Shown here piece after piece: positions 18,057 to 25,815 of a stretch of DNA of 64,000 bases. Source of the stretch: Roseomonas nitratireducens (GTDB taxonomy: Bacteria; Pseudomonadota; Alphaproteobacteria; Acetobacterales; Acetobacteraceae); assembly GCF_017813355.1 (NCBI RefSeq), contig NZ_JAGIYZ010000003.1:62001-126000 (forward strand). Reading direction: 5' to 3'. Made by a program: the position numbers and the translations under genes. Numbering within the stretch: the stretch's first letter is position 1; the number at the start of each line of letters is the position of its first letter. The notes beneath the pieces are model-generated. The model ran no database searches and had not been told where the DNA came from. It saw nothing but the letters and a program-made list of their open reading frames with translations.

Positions 18057-19078
18057 GCCGCGCCATCGTCATCCACGCCGCGCACGACCTGCGTGTCGAG
18101 CCGCGCGAGGCGCTGGCGCCGGGCCCGGGCCAGGTGCGGGTACGCATCCGCGCCGGGGGCATCTGCGGGTCGGACCTGCACTATTTCCAGCATGGTGGCT
18201 TCGGCGCGATCCGCGTGAAGCACCCGATGGTGCTGGGCCATGAGGTGGCGGGCGAGATCGAGGCGCTTGGCGCCGGCGTGGCCGGCCTCGCGCTCGGGCA
18301 GGCGGTGGCGGTCAATCCCTCGCTGCCCTGCGGCCGCTGCCGCTACTGCCTCGACGGCGCGCAGCAGCATTGCCTGGACATGCGCTTCTACGGCAGCGCG
18401 ATGCGCGACCCGCATGTCGATGGCGGCTTCCGCGAGGCGCTGGTCTGCGAGGCCGCGCAGGCCGTGCCGCTGCCGCAGGGCCTCGACACCGCCACCGCCG
18501 CCTTCGCCGAACCGCTCGCGGTCTGCCTGCATGCCGCGCGGCAGGCGGGGCCACTGCTCGGCCGGCGCGTGCTGGTCACCGGTTGTGGGCCTATCGGCGC
18601 GCTGGCCATCGCCGCGGCGCGGATGGGCGGGGCGCGGGAGATTGTGGCGACGGACCTTTCGGACGCGCCGCGGTCCGTCGCGCTGCGCATGGGGGCGGAC
18701 CGCTTCCATGCCGATGCGGATGCGCTGGCCGCCTATGCGCCGGACAAGGGCTTTTTCGACATTGCGATGGAAGCCTCCGGCAGCCCGCGCGCGCTGCTTG
18801 GCATCCTGCCCGTGCTGCGTCCCGGCGGGATCATCGTGCAGATCGGCATCGGCGGGGATGCGCCCGTGCCGATGTCGGTGCTGGCGGCGAAGGAGATCAC
18901 CTGGCGCGGCACATTCCGCTTCCACGCGGAATTCGCCATGGCGGTGGAAGCGCTCGCCGCGCGCCGCATCGATGTCGCGCCGCTGCTGACCGAACGCTTC
19001 CCGATCGATCGCGCGGTCGAGGCCTTCGAACTGGCCGCCGACCGTTCGCGCGCGATGAAGGTGCAGATCGCCTTCTGA
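18053..19078 (+). CDS. Zinc-dependent alcohol dehydrogenase, L-idonate 5-dehydrogenase-like
   Basis: This 341-aa medium-chain dehydrogenase has catalytic zinc ligands in GGICGSDLHYF and GHEVAGE, a structural zinc lobe with four cysteines (CGRCRYCLDGAQQHC, about residues 92-106) and a NAD-binding loop VTGCGPIGALAI. SDLHYFQHGGFG resembles IdnD, which oxidises L-idonate to 5-ketogluconate. The neighbours (SDR, 2-hydroxyacid dehydrogenase) fit a sugar-acid pathway. Sorbitol or threonine dehydrogenase activity cannot be excluded. Confidence 0.87.
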   Translation: MSRAIVIHAAHDLRVEPREALAPGPGQVRVRIRAGGICGSDLHYFQHGGFGAIRVKHPMVLGHEVAGEIEALGAGVAGLALGQAVAVNPSLPCGRCRYCLDGAQQHCLDMRFYGSAMRDPHVDGGFREALVCEAAQAVPLPQGLDTATAAFAEPLAVCLHAARQAGPLLGRRVLVTGCGPIGALAIAAARMGGAREIVATDLSDAPRSVALRMGADRFHADADALAAYAPDKGFFDIAMEASGSPRALLGILPVLRPGGIIVQIGIGGDAPVPMSVLAAKEITWRGTFRFHAEFAMAVEALAARRIDVAPLLTERFPIDRAVEAFELAADRSRAMKVQIAF

Positions 19079-19155
19079 GTTCGGTGATGCCGCCGTCCGC
19101 CCCATACCCATCGGAAGCCGCGCACCCGCGTCGCTGACACGCCAGGTGATGGTTT

Positions 19156-19208
19156 CCAAAGGCCTTTCGGCCTTTGGTGGGGGAGCACGAGGGGGCAAGG
19201 CCCCCTCG
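19156..19208. terminator. Double hairpin between convergent genes
   Basis: Two perfect hairpins stand in tandem: CCAAAGGCC-TTTC-GGCCTTTGG (19156-19177) and a 9-bp stem with an AAG loop, CGAGGGGGC/GCCCCCTCG (19188-19208). They lie between the convergent idnD-like and GST genes and can terminate in both directions. The layout resembles a dispersed intergenic element rather than a simple terminator. Confidence 0.6.
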
Positions 19209-19212
19209 AACC

Positions 19213-19893
19213 CTATCTCGGCGTTGCCCGCGCCATCCCCCCGAACAGGTCCAGCATTCTCTCCCGCCAAGCATGCACCGCATCATCCGCGGCCAGCAGT
19301 TCCAGCGGGCTGACGACGCGCGCCCACATGAACCCGCCGAAGACGGTATAGTCGCCGTAGTCCGGCGCGGCGCCGCCCAGGAAGTCCCGCCCACGCAGCG
19401 CGTGGCGCAGCGGCAGCAGGCTGGCGCGGAAGGCAGGCAGCCGGTCCTCCCGCCCCGCCGTCACCTCGGCGAGGGTCTTGCCGTAGCGCTTCTCCCGGCT
19501 CGCGACGAAATAGGCGCGGTCGGCCTCATCGAGCACGGCCGGGATGTCGGAGACGACCAGCCCCGCGATGCCCGCGTGCAGCACCGTGTCGGTCCAGGCG
19601 CCGATGAAGCGGTAGGCCTCCGGCGCGCCGTGCAGCAGGGACGGCGCGGCCGGATAGGCCTCGTCCAGGTGCCGCGCGATGTCGAAGGATTCGACGACGA
19701 CGCGCTCGCCATCGACCAGCACCGGCACCTTGTCGTGCTTCGCGAAGGCCAGCGCGGCCTGCTCGGTGAAGCGCCAGGGCACGCTCTCGAAGGCGAGGCC
19801 CTTGTGCGCCAGCGCCATGCGGCTGCGCCAGCAGAAGGGGCTGAAGACCCGCTTTGGGTCCGTGCCGCAGAGTTCGAACAGCCTGATGGTCAT
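19213..19893 (-). CDS. Glutathione S-transferase family protein
   Basis: This 226-aa protein has a thioredoxin-fold N-domain (MTIRLFELCGTDPKRVFSPFCWR, then KVPVLVDGERVVVESFDIARHLDE with the cis-Pro and Ser of the glutathione site) and an all-helical C-domain (PDYGDYTVFGGFMWARVV). It would conjugate or transfer glutathione, or act as a maleylpyruvate-isomerase-like enzyme. The ATG overlaps the stop of the CoA-transferase gene (ATGA), so it is the third gene of a TTT receptor/CoA-transferase/GST unit. Confidence 0.88.
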   Translation of the reverse strand: MTIRLFELCGTDPKRVFSPFCWRSRMALAHKGLAFESVPWRFTEQAALAFAKHDKVPVLVDGERVVVESFDIARHLDEAYPAAPSLLHGAPEAYRFIGAWTDTVLHAGIAGLVVSDIPAVLDEADRAYFVASREKRYGKTLAEVTAGREDRLPAFRASLLPLRHALRGRDFLGGAAPDYGDYTVFGGFMWARVVSPLELLAADDAVHAWRERMLDLFGGMARATPR

Positions 19894-21137
19894 TCCGCCG
19901 CCTTCCGTGCTTCCGCCTCGCGCACAACGCCGAGGCCGCGCAACCGCGCCAGTTCCGCCGCGCCGAGGATTGGGGCGAGGATCTCGTCATTGTGCTCGCC
20001 GATGCGCGGTGCGGGGCGGGCCAGCACGCCCGGAGTGCCGGACAGGCGCGGGACGAAGCCGTGCATGGGCAGCCAACCGCCGGGCATGTCCTCGTCCGGC
20101 ACCTCGATCAGCGCCTCCCGCTCGATCGCGTAGCGGTCGCCTTCCAGCATCTCCGCATCCATGATCGGGCCGATCGTCACGCCTGCCTTGTCGAAATGCG
20201 CGAGGTTCTCGGCCAGGCTGCGCTCGGCGATCCAGCCGCCGATGATCGCATCGAGCTCCTGCCAGTGCTGCAGCCGCGCCGGATTGTTGGCGAAGCGCGG
20301 GTCGGCGATCATGTCCTCCCGCCCGATCGAGCGGAACAGCTTCTCCGTCATCCCCTGGGTGGAGGCCGACAGGCACACCCAGCCGCCATCCTTCGTGCGA
20401 TACGCGTTGCGCGGGGATGTGTTGGTGGACCGGCTGCCGGTGCGCGGCTTGCGCGCGTGAGTGATCCGCCAGTTCGCCATCTGCGGCTCGAGCACGCTGA
20501 ACAGCGGTTCGAACAGCGAGACGTCGAGCACCTGGCCCGCCCCGCCGGCTTCCGCGTGGCGCAGTGCGATCATCGCCACCGAAGCGCCGTAGAGCCCGGC
20601 ATAGGCGTCGCCCATGAACATCGGCGGCAGTACGGGTTCCCGGTCGTCGAAGCCGTTCACGGCGGCGAAGCCGGAATAGCCCTCCACGAGCGTGCCGAAG
20701 CCCGGCTTGTGGCGATACGGCCCGTCCTGCCCCCAGCCGGAGATGCGCACGATGACGAGGCGCGGATTGATCGCCAGCAGCTCCTCCGGCGGAAGGCCCA
20801 TCGCCTCGAGCACGCCGGGGCGGAAGGATTCGACCAGCATCGCCGCGTCGCGCACCAGCGCCTTCACCACCGCGATGCCCTCGGCGCGCTTGAGGTCGAG
20901 CGCCACGGACTTCTTGTTGCGGCAGATCGTCTTCCAGGACGTCTCGACGCCGCCGACGCGCCAGGCGCGCAGCGTGTCGCCTTCCGGCGGCTCGACCTTC
21001 ACCACCTCCGCCCCATGGTCGGAGAAGACCTTGGTCAGGATATTGCCGGCGACGAGGCGGGAGAGGTCGACGATGCGCACGCCGTCCATCGCGCCGCGCG
21101 CGGACGGATCGAAGGCCTTGCGGTGGATGGCGGGCAT
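19890..21137 (-). CDS. CaiB/BaiF (family III) CoA-transferase
   Basis: This 415-aa enzyme has GVRIVDLSRLVAGNILTKVFSDHGAEVVKVE at the N-terminus, NKKSVALDLK, the RFNPRLV-like NPRLVIVRISGWGQDGPY block, and MFMGDAYAGLYGA with the catalytic Asp. It moves CoA between carboxylic acids. It begins 5 bases after the stop of the TTT receptor gene, with AAGG 9 bases upstream of the ATG. The natural reading is that the receptor imports a carboxylic acid which this enzyme activates. Confidence 0.92.
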   Translation of the reverse strand: MPAIHRKAFDPSARGAMDGVRIVDLSRLVAGNILTKVFSDHGAEVVKVEPPEGDTLRAWRVGGVETSWKTICRNKKSVALDLKRAEGIAVVKALVRDAAMLVESFRPGVLEAMGLPPEELLAINPRLVIVRISGWGQDGPYRHKPGFGTLVEGYSGFAAVNGFDDREPVLPPMFMGDAYAGLYGASVAMIALRHAEAGGAGQVLDVSLFEPLFSVLEPQMANWRITHARKPRTGSRSTNTSPRNAYRTKDGGWVCLSASTQGMTEKLFRSIGREDMIADPRFANNPARLQHWQELDAIIGGWIAERSLAENLAHFDKAGVTIGPIMDAEMLEGDRYAIEREALIEVPDEDMPGGWLPMHGFVPRLSGTPGVLARPAPRIGEHNDEILAPILGAAELARLRGLGVVREAEARKAAE

Positions 21138-21142
21138 GGCGG

Positions 21143-22123
21143 TCAGCCTTCGGGGCGGATGTTCGCGGCCTGCGCCACCTCGCGCCAGCGGGCGAGCTCG
21201 ACGCGCAGCAACTCGCTGAATTCCGCCGGCGTGGCGGGGGAGGGGCGGGCCCCTTCCGCCTGGAACAGCCGCGCCATGTCGGGGTCGCGCAGCGCCGCGT
21301 TGGTCTCGGCGTTCAGCCGCGCGAGCAGCGGTTCCGGCAGGCCGCGCGGCGCGAACAGGCCCCACCAGATGTCGCTCTCGTAGTCGATGCCGGCATCCTT
21401 CACGAGCGGCGCGGGCGGCGCGCCCTCCGGCGCCCCCGGCGCGGTGTAGGCGAGCAGCCGCACGCGGCCTTCGCGCACCACCGCCGCGGCGGACGGCATG
21501 GTCGTGATCAGCACCGGGATATGCCCGGCCACGAGGTCCGTCACCGCCGGCGGCATGCCGCGATAGGGCACGTGGTTCATGCGGATGCCCGCGCGCAGGC
21601 AGAAGTATTCGGTGACGAAGTGGTTGATGCCGCCGGGGCCCGAGGATCCGAAGTCGATCGCGCCCGGCCGTTCGCGCGCGATCCGCACCAGGTCCTGCAC
21701 GCTGCGCGCCGGGAAGTCCGGATGCACCAGCACGATGAAGGGGGAACGCGCCAGCAGCGCGACCGGGGTGAAGTTCTCCAGCACGCCCCATGGCACGCGC
21801 TGCGCGATGGAGGTCGTGGCGAAGGAGGAGGATGAGACCATCAGCGTGTAGCCATCCGCCGGGGACTGGGCGACGGCGGTCGCGCCGATCGCCCCGCCCG
21901 CGCCCGCGCGGTTCTCGATCACCACGGGCTGTCCAAGGCGCCGCTGCAGCCGGTCCGCGAGCGGCCGCGCGACCACGTCGTTCGACCCGCCGGGCGGGAA
22001 GGGGACGACGATGCGCACGGGGCGCGTCGGCCAACCATCCTGCGCGCGGGCGGCGGCGGGCGCGGCAAGGGCGGCGGCGCCGGCCAGAAGGGCTCGGCGC
22101 GTCGGCGCGAAGCGTGGGTGCAT
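21143..22123 (-). CDS. TTT (Bug-family) periplasmic solute receptor
   Basis: This 326-aa protein has an arginine-pair signal (TRRALLAGAAALAAPAAARAQ), then WPTRPVRIVVPFPPGGSNDVVAR and the second family block HVPYRGMPPAVTDLVAGHIPVLI. It is the periplasmic receptor of a tripartite tricarboxylate-type transporter without cognate TctAB in the window. GGGAGG lies 6 bases upstream of the ATG on the minus strand. It is similar in design but clearly different in sequence from the receptor at 12616. Confidence 0.92.
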   Translation of the reverse strand: MHPRFAPTRRALLAGAAALAAPAAARAQDGWPTRPVRIVVPFPPGGSNDVVARPLADRLQRRLGQPVVIENRAGAGGAIGATAVAQSPADGYTLMVSSSSFATTSIAQRVPWGVLENFTPVALLARSPFIVLVHPDFPARSVQDLVRIARERPGAIDFGSSGPGGINHFVTEYFCLRAGIRMNHVPYRGMPPAVTDLVAGHIPVLITTMPSAAAVVREGRVRLLAYTAPGAPEGAPPAPLVKDAGIDYESDIWWGLFAPRGLPEPLLARLNAETNAALRDPDMARLFQAEGARPSPATPAEFSELLRVELARWREVAQAANIRPEG

Positions 22124-22256
22124 TGGATCCTCCCGGTGCGTTTGCTGGCGCGCAGTCTCGCCCATCGCCGCGCGGGCCGGAAGGCGCCCGGCCATGAGCA
22201 TGGCGTTAACCGTCCTGTGGCAGAGGTGAAGCCTCGACCAGGAGGGTTGCCGACGG

Positions 22257-22775
22257 ATGGAGTCGGAACGGCCGTTTCGCGAATGGCCGATCGAGCAGCT
22301 TGCCGAACAGGCCCTGTTGCACCCGGGCGATCGCCGCGTGCTGGAAGGGCTGGCGAAGGAGGCGGGGCTGCGCCCCGGCGTCCGGGCCAAGGCGCTCGAG
22401 GCACGGATCGCGCGCATGCTGGATGGCATCGCCGTGCCACCGCGCGGCGCCGGCGTCCAGGAATTGCGGGAAATGCTCGCGACCGCGGCGCGCGAGATCG
22501 ACCGGCTGCGCGCGCGGCTGAAGGATGCCGAGAAGGTCCAGGTCGACCCCCAGCGCGCCGCCGCCGGCGAGGCGGTCGGCGACCCCGGCCCGCATCGCCG
22601 CGTCTACCTCACGCCCAACGCCCCCGCCTGGCTGGTCGCCGAGGTCCGTCGCGCCTTCCGTCGCCGCTACCATCCGGATGCGCAGCAGGAACCCGCGCGG
22701 CGCGGGCGGGCGGAGGAAGTCTTCAAGCGCGCCGAGGCGGTCTTCGAGGAAATCGAGCGACTGCGGGAAAGCTGA
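22257..22775 (+). CDS. J-domain-like protein of unknown function
   Basis: This 172-aa soluble protein has an N-terminal helical part (residues 1-70), a charged coiled-coil-like stretch (ELREMLATAAREIDRLRARLKDAEK) and a C-terminal segment LVAEVRRAFRRRYHPDAQQ followed by a helix ending FKRAEAVFEEIERL. The HPD at about residue 140 in a helix-HPD-helix context is the DnaJ J-domain hallmark, although the protein is not a full DnaJ. The next gene is a paralogue. A role stimulating a DnaK-type chaperone is an inference. Confidence 0.65.
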   Translation: MESERPFREWPIEQLAEQALLHPGDRRVLEGLAKEAGLRPGVRAKALEARIARMLDGIAVPPRGAGVQELREMLATAAREIDRLRARLKDAEKVQVDPQRAAAGEAVGDPGPHRRVYLTPNAPAWLVAEVRRAFRRRYHPDAQQEPARRGRAEEVFKRAEAVFEEIERLRES

Positions 22776-22900
22776 TGGCGCGTTCCGGCGGTAACTGGCC
22801 GCGCACGACTATTGCGCGATCAATCACAACCGCCGGTTCCTAGAGTCGACTGCAGAAAGATGGTAGTTCTGATTATTGAGACGAAAGGATAACCGAAGGC
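22776..22900 (+). promoter_or_regulatory. AT-enriched leader between the two J-domain-like genes
   Basis: This 125-bp gap is noticeably richer in A/T than its surroundings, especially 22840-22895, and contains the perfect repeat AACCG-C-CGGTT at 22828-22838. It probably holds a separate promoter for the second gene, but I could not assign -35/-10 boxes with confidence. Confidence 0.3.
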
Positions 22901-23452
22901 ATGGCCTCGGCAGCAGCAACCCCGAACCGGCGCTCCATCGTGAGCTGGCCATCTGCGCGTTTGCTGGAACTCGCCGAGGCGCATGCCCATGACAGCGAAT
23001 TGCTGGAGTTCATCCTCGAGGAACTTGGCCGTCGCGATGTCGCGGTCGCCAATTCGGCCGCGCGCCGCGTCGCCGAGCTGATCGGCCAGTCGCGCTTCGC
23101 CGTCGGAACGCCCGCCGGCGACCGGGAGGCGGACCGCGAGGCGCTGATCGGCACGCTGCAGGCGCGGCTCGAGATCGCCGAGCGGCGCGCCCGCGAAGCC
23201 GAGGCCCGCGCGACCGCCGCCGAGCGCGCGCTGTCTTCCGAGACGCTGCCGCCGCGTGGCCAGGGCCTGCTGCGGCGCGTCCACCTGGCCGAGACCGCGC
23301 CGGCCTGGCTTGTCGAGGCGGCCCACCGGGCCTTCCGCCTGCGCTTCCACCCGGACCGCTTCGCCGACCCGGTGATGAAGGCGCGCGCCGAGGAGACCTT
23401 CAAGGACGCCGAGGAGATCTTCCGCCAGATCACCTCCTCCGCCGGGAACTAG
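22901..23452 (+). CDS. J-domain-like protein of unknown function, paralogue
   Basis: This 183-aa protein shares its plan with the preceding one: helical N-terminus, Ala/Glu/Arg coiled coil (ARLEIAERRAREAEARATAA, residues 90-115), then RRVHLAETAPAWLVEAAHRA, FRLRFHPDRFADP and a final helix EETFKDAEEIFRQI. HPDR is a perfect J-domain core. The APAWLVE segment is matched by APAWLVA in the neighbour, so these are tandem duplicates. Function unknown. The stop overlaps the convergent DUF445 gene by 4 bases. Confidence 0.68.
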   Translation: MASAAATPNRRSIVSWPSARLLELAEAHAHDSELLEFILEELGRRDVAVANSAARRVAELIGQSRFAVGTPAGDREADREALIGTLQARLEIAERRAREAEARATAAERALSSETLPPRGQGLLRRVHLAETAPAWLVEAAHRAFRLRFHPDRFADPVMKARAEETFKDAEEIFRQITSSAGN

Positions 23453-24729
23453 AAGGCGACGCGCCCGAAGATCGCGGTCAGCAGCGCGAACAGCGCGCCG
23501 CCCGCCAGGAACCCGACCAGCGTCCCGTTCATCCGGACGTATTGCAGGTCCCGCCCGACGCGCAGCTCGATCTTCTCTGCCACCGTCGCCGCGTCCCAAT
23601 TGCCCACCACGCCCGCGATGAAGTCCGACAATTGCGCCTGGGCCGAGGGCAGCAGCGTGATCAGCACGCCCTCCACCGCGCGGTTGAGCTTCTCCCGCGC
23701 CGCCGGATCCTCGGCCAGCAGCGTGCCCGCATTGGCGAAGACGCCCGCCAGCAGCGTCACCGTCCGCCCATCCGGCCGCGCCGCATCCGCGACCAGCGCC
23801 GCGCGCAGCCTGGCCCAGACATCCATCAGCCAGGCGGCGACGGACGGGTGCGCCAGCGCTTCACGCAGCACGCGACCGATCGCGGCGGCGCGCTCCGGGT
23901 CGGTCTCCAGCCGCTCGATCTCCTGCCCCAGCCAGATGGCGAAGGCGGCGCGGAGTTCCGAATCCTCGGGCTCCACCTTCTCCAACTCGGTGTTGATCGC
24001 GTGCAGGATGCGCTTGGCGACGGAGGCGCCGGCGAGCCAGCCGAGCAACGCCCCGCCCTCGGCGCGGATGCGCGTCTCGATCGCCGCGCGCAGCGCGTCC
24101 TCCCGCGCCGTCAGCAGCACCTTCAACTGGCCGATGGCGAGCGAGAACACCTCCTGGTGCCGGCCGGAGGCGACGAAGGCGCGTAGCACGCGCGCGACCA
24201 GCCGCGCCCCGGCGGGGCCGGAGACGATGCGCGGTAGCAGGCGCACCAGCAGCCGCTTCGCCCGCCCGTCCTCGAGGCTCGCGACCACGCGCGGCAATGC
24301 GCCGGCCATCGCCACCGCGGCGGGCCGCGCCGCCGCCGGGTCGGCGAGGAATTTCTGCAGGATGCGCGCGAGGTCGAGCCGCGCGAGCACCCGCCGCACT
24401 TCGGCCTCGGTGAAGACGTGCGACGACACGAAGCGCCCGAGCGCCCGGCCGAGCCTCTCCTTCTGGTTCGGCACGATCGCGGTGTGCGGGATGGGCAGGC
24501 CGAGGGGACGGCGGAACAGCGCCGTGACGGCGAACCAGTCGGCCAGCCCGCCCACCATTCCCGCCTTGGCGGAGGCCTGGAGCAGGTCCGTCCAGTATCC
24601 GGGCGGCAGCTTGTAGGAGACGAGCACCAGCCCGCCCATGCCCACAAGCAGCCCCGTGGCGACCGCCTTGTGGCGCCGGAGGCTGCGCCGAAGCTCGGAA
24701 TCGGGGTCGGGCGGGGGGCTGGCCTGCAT
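23449..24729 (-). CDS. DUF445-family membrane protein
   Basis: This 426-aa protein has one helix near residues 25-45 and another at the C-terminus (GTLVGFLAGGALFALLTAIF). Between them is a long helical region beginning with AKAGMVGGLADWFAVTALFRRPLGLPIPHTAIVPNQKERLG, the DUF445 (YjiN-type) signature. The family's biochemical role is unknown; an envelope function is likely from topology. It diverges from the zinc transporter genes, sharing a 65-bp intergenic region with the Zur-like site. Confidence 0.88.
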   Translation of the reverse strand: MQASPPPDPDSELRRSLRRHKAVATGLLVGMGGLVLVSYKLPPGYWTDLLQASAKAGMVGGLADWFAVTALFRRPLGLPIPHTAIVPNQKERLGRALGRFVSSHVFTEAEVRRVLARLDLARILQKFLADPAAARPAAVAMAGALPRVVASLEDGRAKRLLVRLLPRIVSGPAGARLVARVLRAFVASGRHQEVFSLAIGQLKVLLTAREDALRAAIETRIRAEGGALLGWLAGASVAKRILHAINTELEKVEPEDSELRAAFAIWLGQEIERLETDPERAAAIGRVLREALAHPSVAAWLMDVWARLRAALVADAARPDGRTVTLLAGVFANAGTLLAEDPAAREKLNRAVEGVLITLLPSAQAQLSDFIAGVVGNWDAATVAEKIELRVGRDLQYVRMNGTLVGFLAGGALFALLTAIFGRVAF

Positions 24730-24776
24730 CGGATGCGGAGATAGATGGGCGCGCGGGCCTTGCCCAGCCAGGGGCG

Positions 24777-24795
24777 TATGTTACATCATAACCTA
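24777..24795 (+). promoter_or_regulatory. Zur-box-like operator
   Basis: TATGTTACATCATAACCTA is an imperfect palindrome (12 of 19 positions match its reverse complement). It resembles the proteobacterial Zur consensus built on TGTTAT/ATAACA half-sites. It is AT-rich within a GC-rich region, lies directly before a zinc-type ABC transporter, and its last base is the first base of the small ORF's ATG. Binding by Zur would block this operon when zinc is plentiful. Confidence 0.5.
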
Positions 24796-24911
24796 TGCAT
24801 CCCATCCCCGATCCCCTCGCGCTCGCCTCCGGCGCCGCGTCCCGCCTGATGCTGGCGGGCGGGGTCGGCGCCGTCCTGTGGCTCGGCGTGCTGTGGGCCA
24901 TGGCGGCATGA
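24795..24911 (+). CDS. Small membrane protein (38 aa) upstream of the zinc transporter ATPase
   Basis: ATG to TGA encodes 38 residues: a short polar head and a hydrophobic span RLMLAGGVGAVLWLGVLWAM predicting one transmembrane helix. Third codon positions are almost all G or C, like the neighbouring genes. The stop overlaps the ATG of the ATPase gene (ATGA), the arrangement used by true gene pairs throughout this window. No Shine-Dalgarno is visible, and the Zur-like site runs to the start codon. I do not recognise a family; it may be a transporter accessory peptide or a leader ORF. Confidence 0.55.
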   Translation: MHPIPDPLALASGAASRLMLAGGVGAVLWLGVLWAMAA

Positions 24912-25657
24912 GCATGCTCCGCACCCCCGCGGCCCTGGTGCTCGAGAACCTGACGCTGACCCATGGGCGGCGCGCGGCCGTGCATCACGTGTCGGGCCGC
25001 TTCGCACCGGGCAGCCTGACGGCGGTGGTGGGTCCGAACGGGGCGGGCAAGACGACGCTGCTGCGCGCCCTGGCCGGGCTGCACCGGCCCGACAGCGGCC
25101 GCATCGCGCGCGAAGGTACGGCGCGCATCGCGCTGCTGCCGCAGCTCGCGGCGCTGGACCGCGCCTTCCCGATCGCCTGCCGGGACGTGGTGATGCAGGG
25201 CCTCTGGCCGCGGCTCGGCGCCTTCCGCGCCGTCCCCGGGCATGAGCGCGCGCGCGCCGAGACGGCGCTCGCCGCCGTGGGCCTCGCCGGCTTCGAGAAG
25301 CGCCCGGTCGGCAGCCTGTCCGCCGGGCAGACGCAGCGCCTGCTGTTCGCGCGGCTGCTGGTGCAGGATGCCGACATCCTGCTGCTGGACGAGCCCTTCA
25401 ACGCGGTGGACGCCAGAACATCGGCCGACCTGCTGCGCGTCGTGCGCGACTGGCATGGGGAAGGGCGCACCGTCGTCGCCGTGCTGCACGACCTGGACCT
25501 GGTGCGGCGCGAATTCCCCGAGACGCTGCTGATCGCGCGGGACGCGATCGCCTGGGGTCCGACCGAGGAAGCGCTGTCCGCGGCCAACCGCCTGCGCGCC
25601 CGGATGATGGCCGAAGCCTGGGCCGAGGATGCGGAGCACTGCCATAGGGCGGCGTGA
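24908..25657 (+). CDS. znuC: Zinc/manganese-type ABC transporter ATPase
   Basis: This 249-aa ABC ATPase has Walker A VGPNGAGKTTLLRAL near residue 42, a Q-loop LLPQLAALDRAFP, signature LSAGQTQRLLFARLL (Ala replacing the first Gly), Walker B DILLLDEPFNAVD and switch His in VLHDLDLV. The DRAFP segment after the Q-loop and the VMQGLWPRLG motif match metal-type (ZnuC/MntB) ATPases. It drives import of Zn2+ through the downstream permease. The metal is inferred from the Zur-like box. Confidence 0.82.
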   Translation: MSMLRTPAALVLENLTLTHGRRAAVHHVSGRFAPGSLTAVVGPNGAGKTTLLRALAGLHRPDSGRIAREGTARIALLPQLAALDRAFPIACRDVVMQGLWPRLGAFRAVPGHERARAETALAAVGLAGFEKRPVGSLSAGQTQRLLFARLLVQDADILLLDEPFNAVDARTSADLLRVVRDWHGEGRTVVAVLHDLDLVRREFPETLLIARDAIAWGPTEEALSAANRLRARMMAEAWAEDAEHCHRAA

Positions 25658-25815
25658 GACTTGATGTGCCCTCGGGCGCCGGGCGCGGCCTCCGGCCGCT
25701 TGGCTAGCGCGCCACGCACGGGCGTTCCCCACGCCGCGGTCGCCCTCGGCGCGGTCGCGCTTAGCGGTCCAGCACCAAGGCTTCATCTTGATCCGCGAAC
25801 TCACGGTCACATCCG

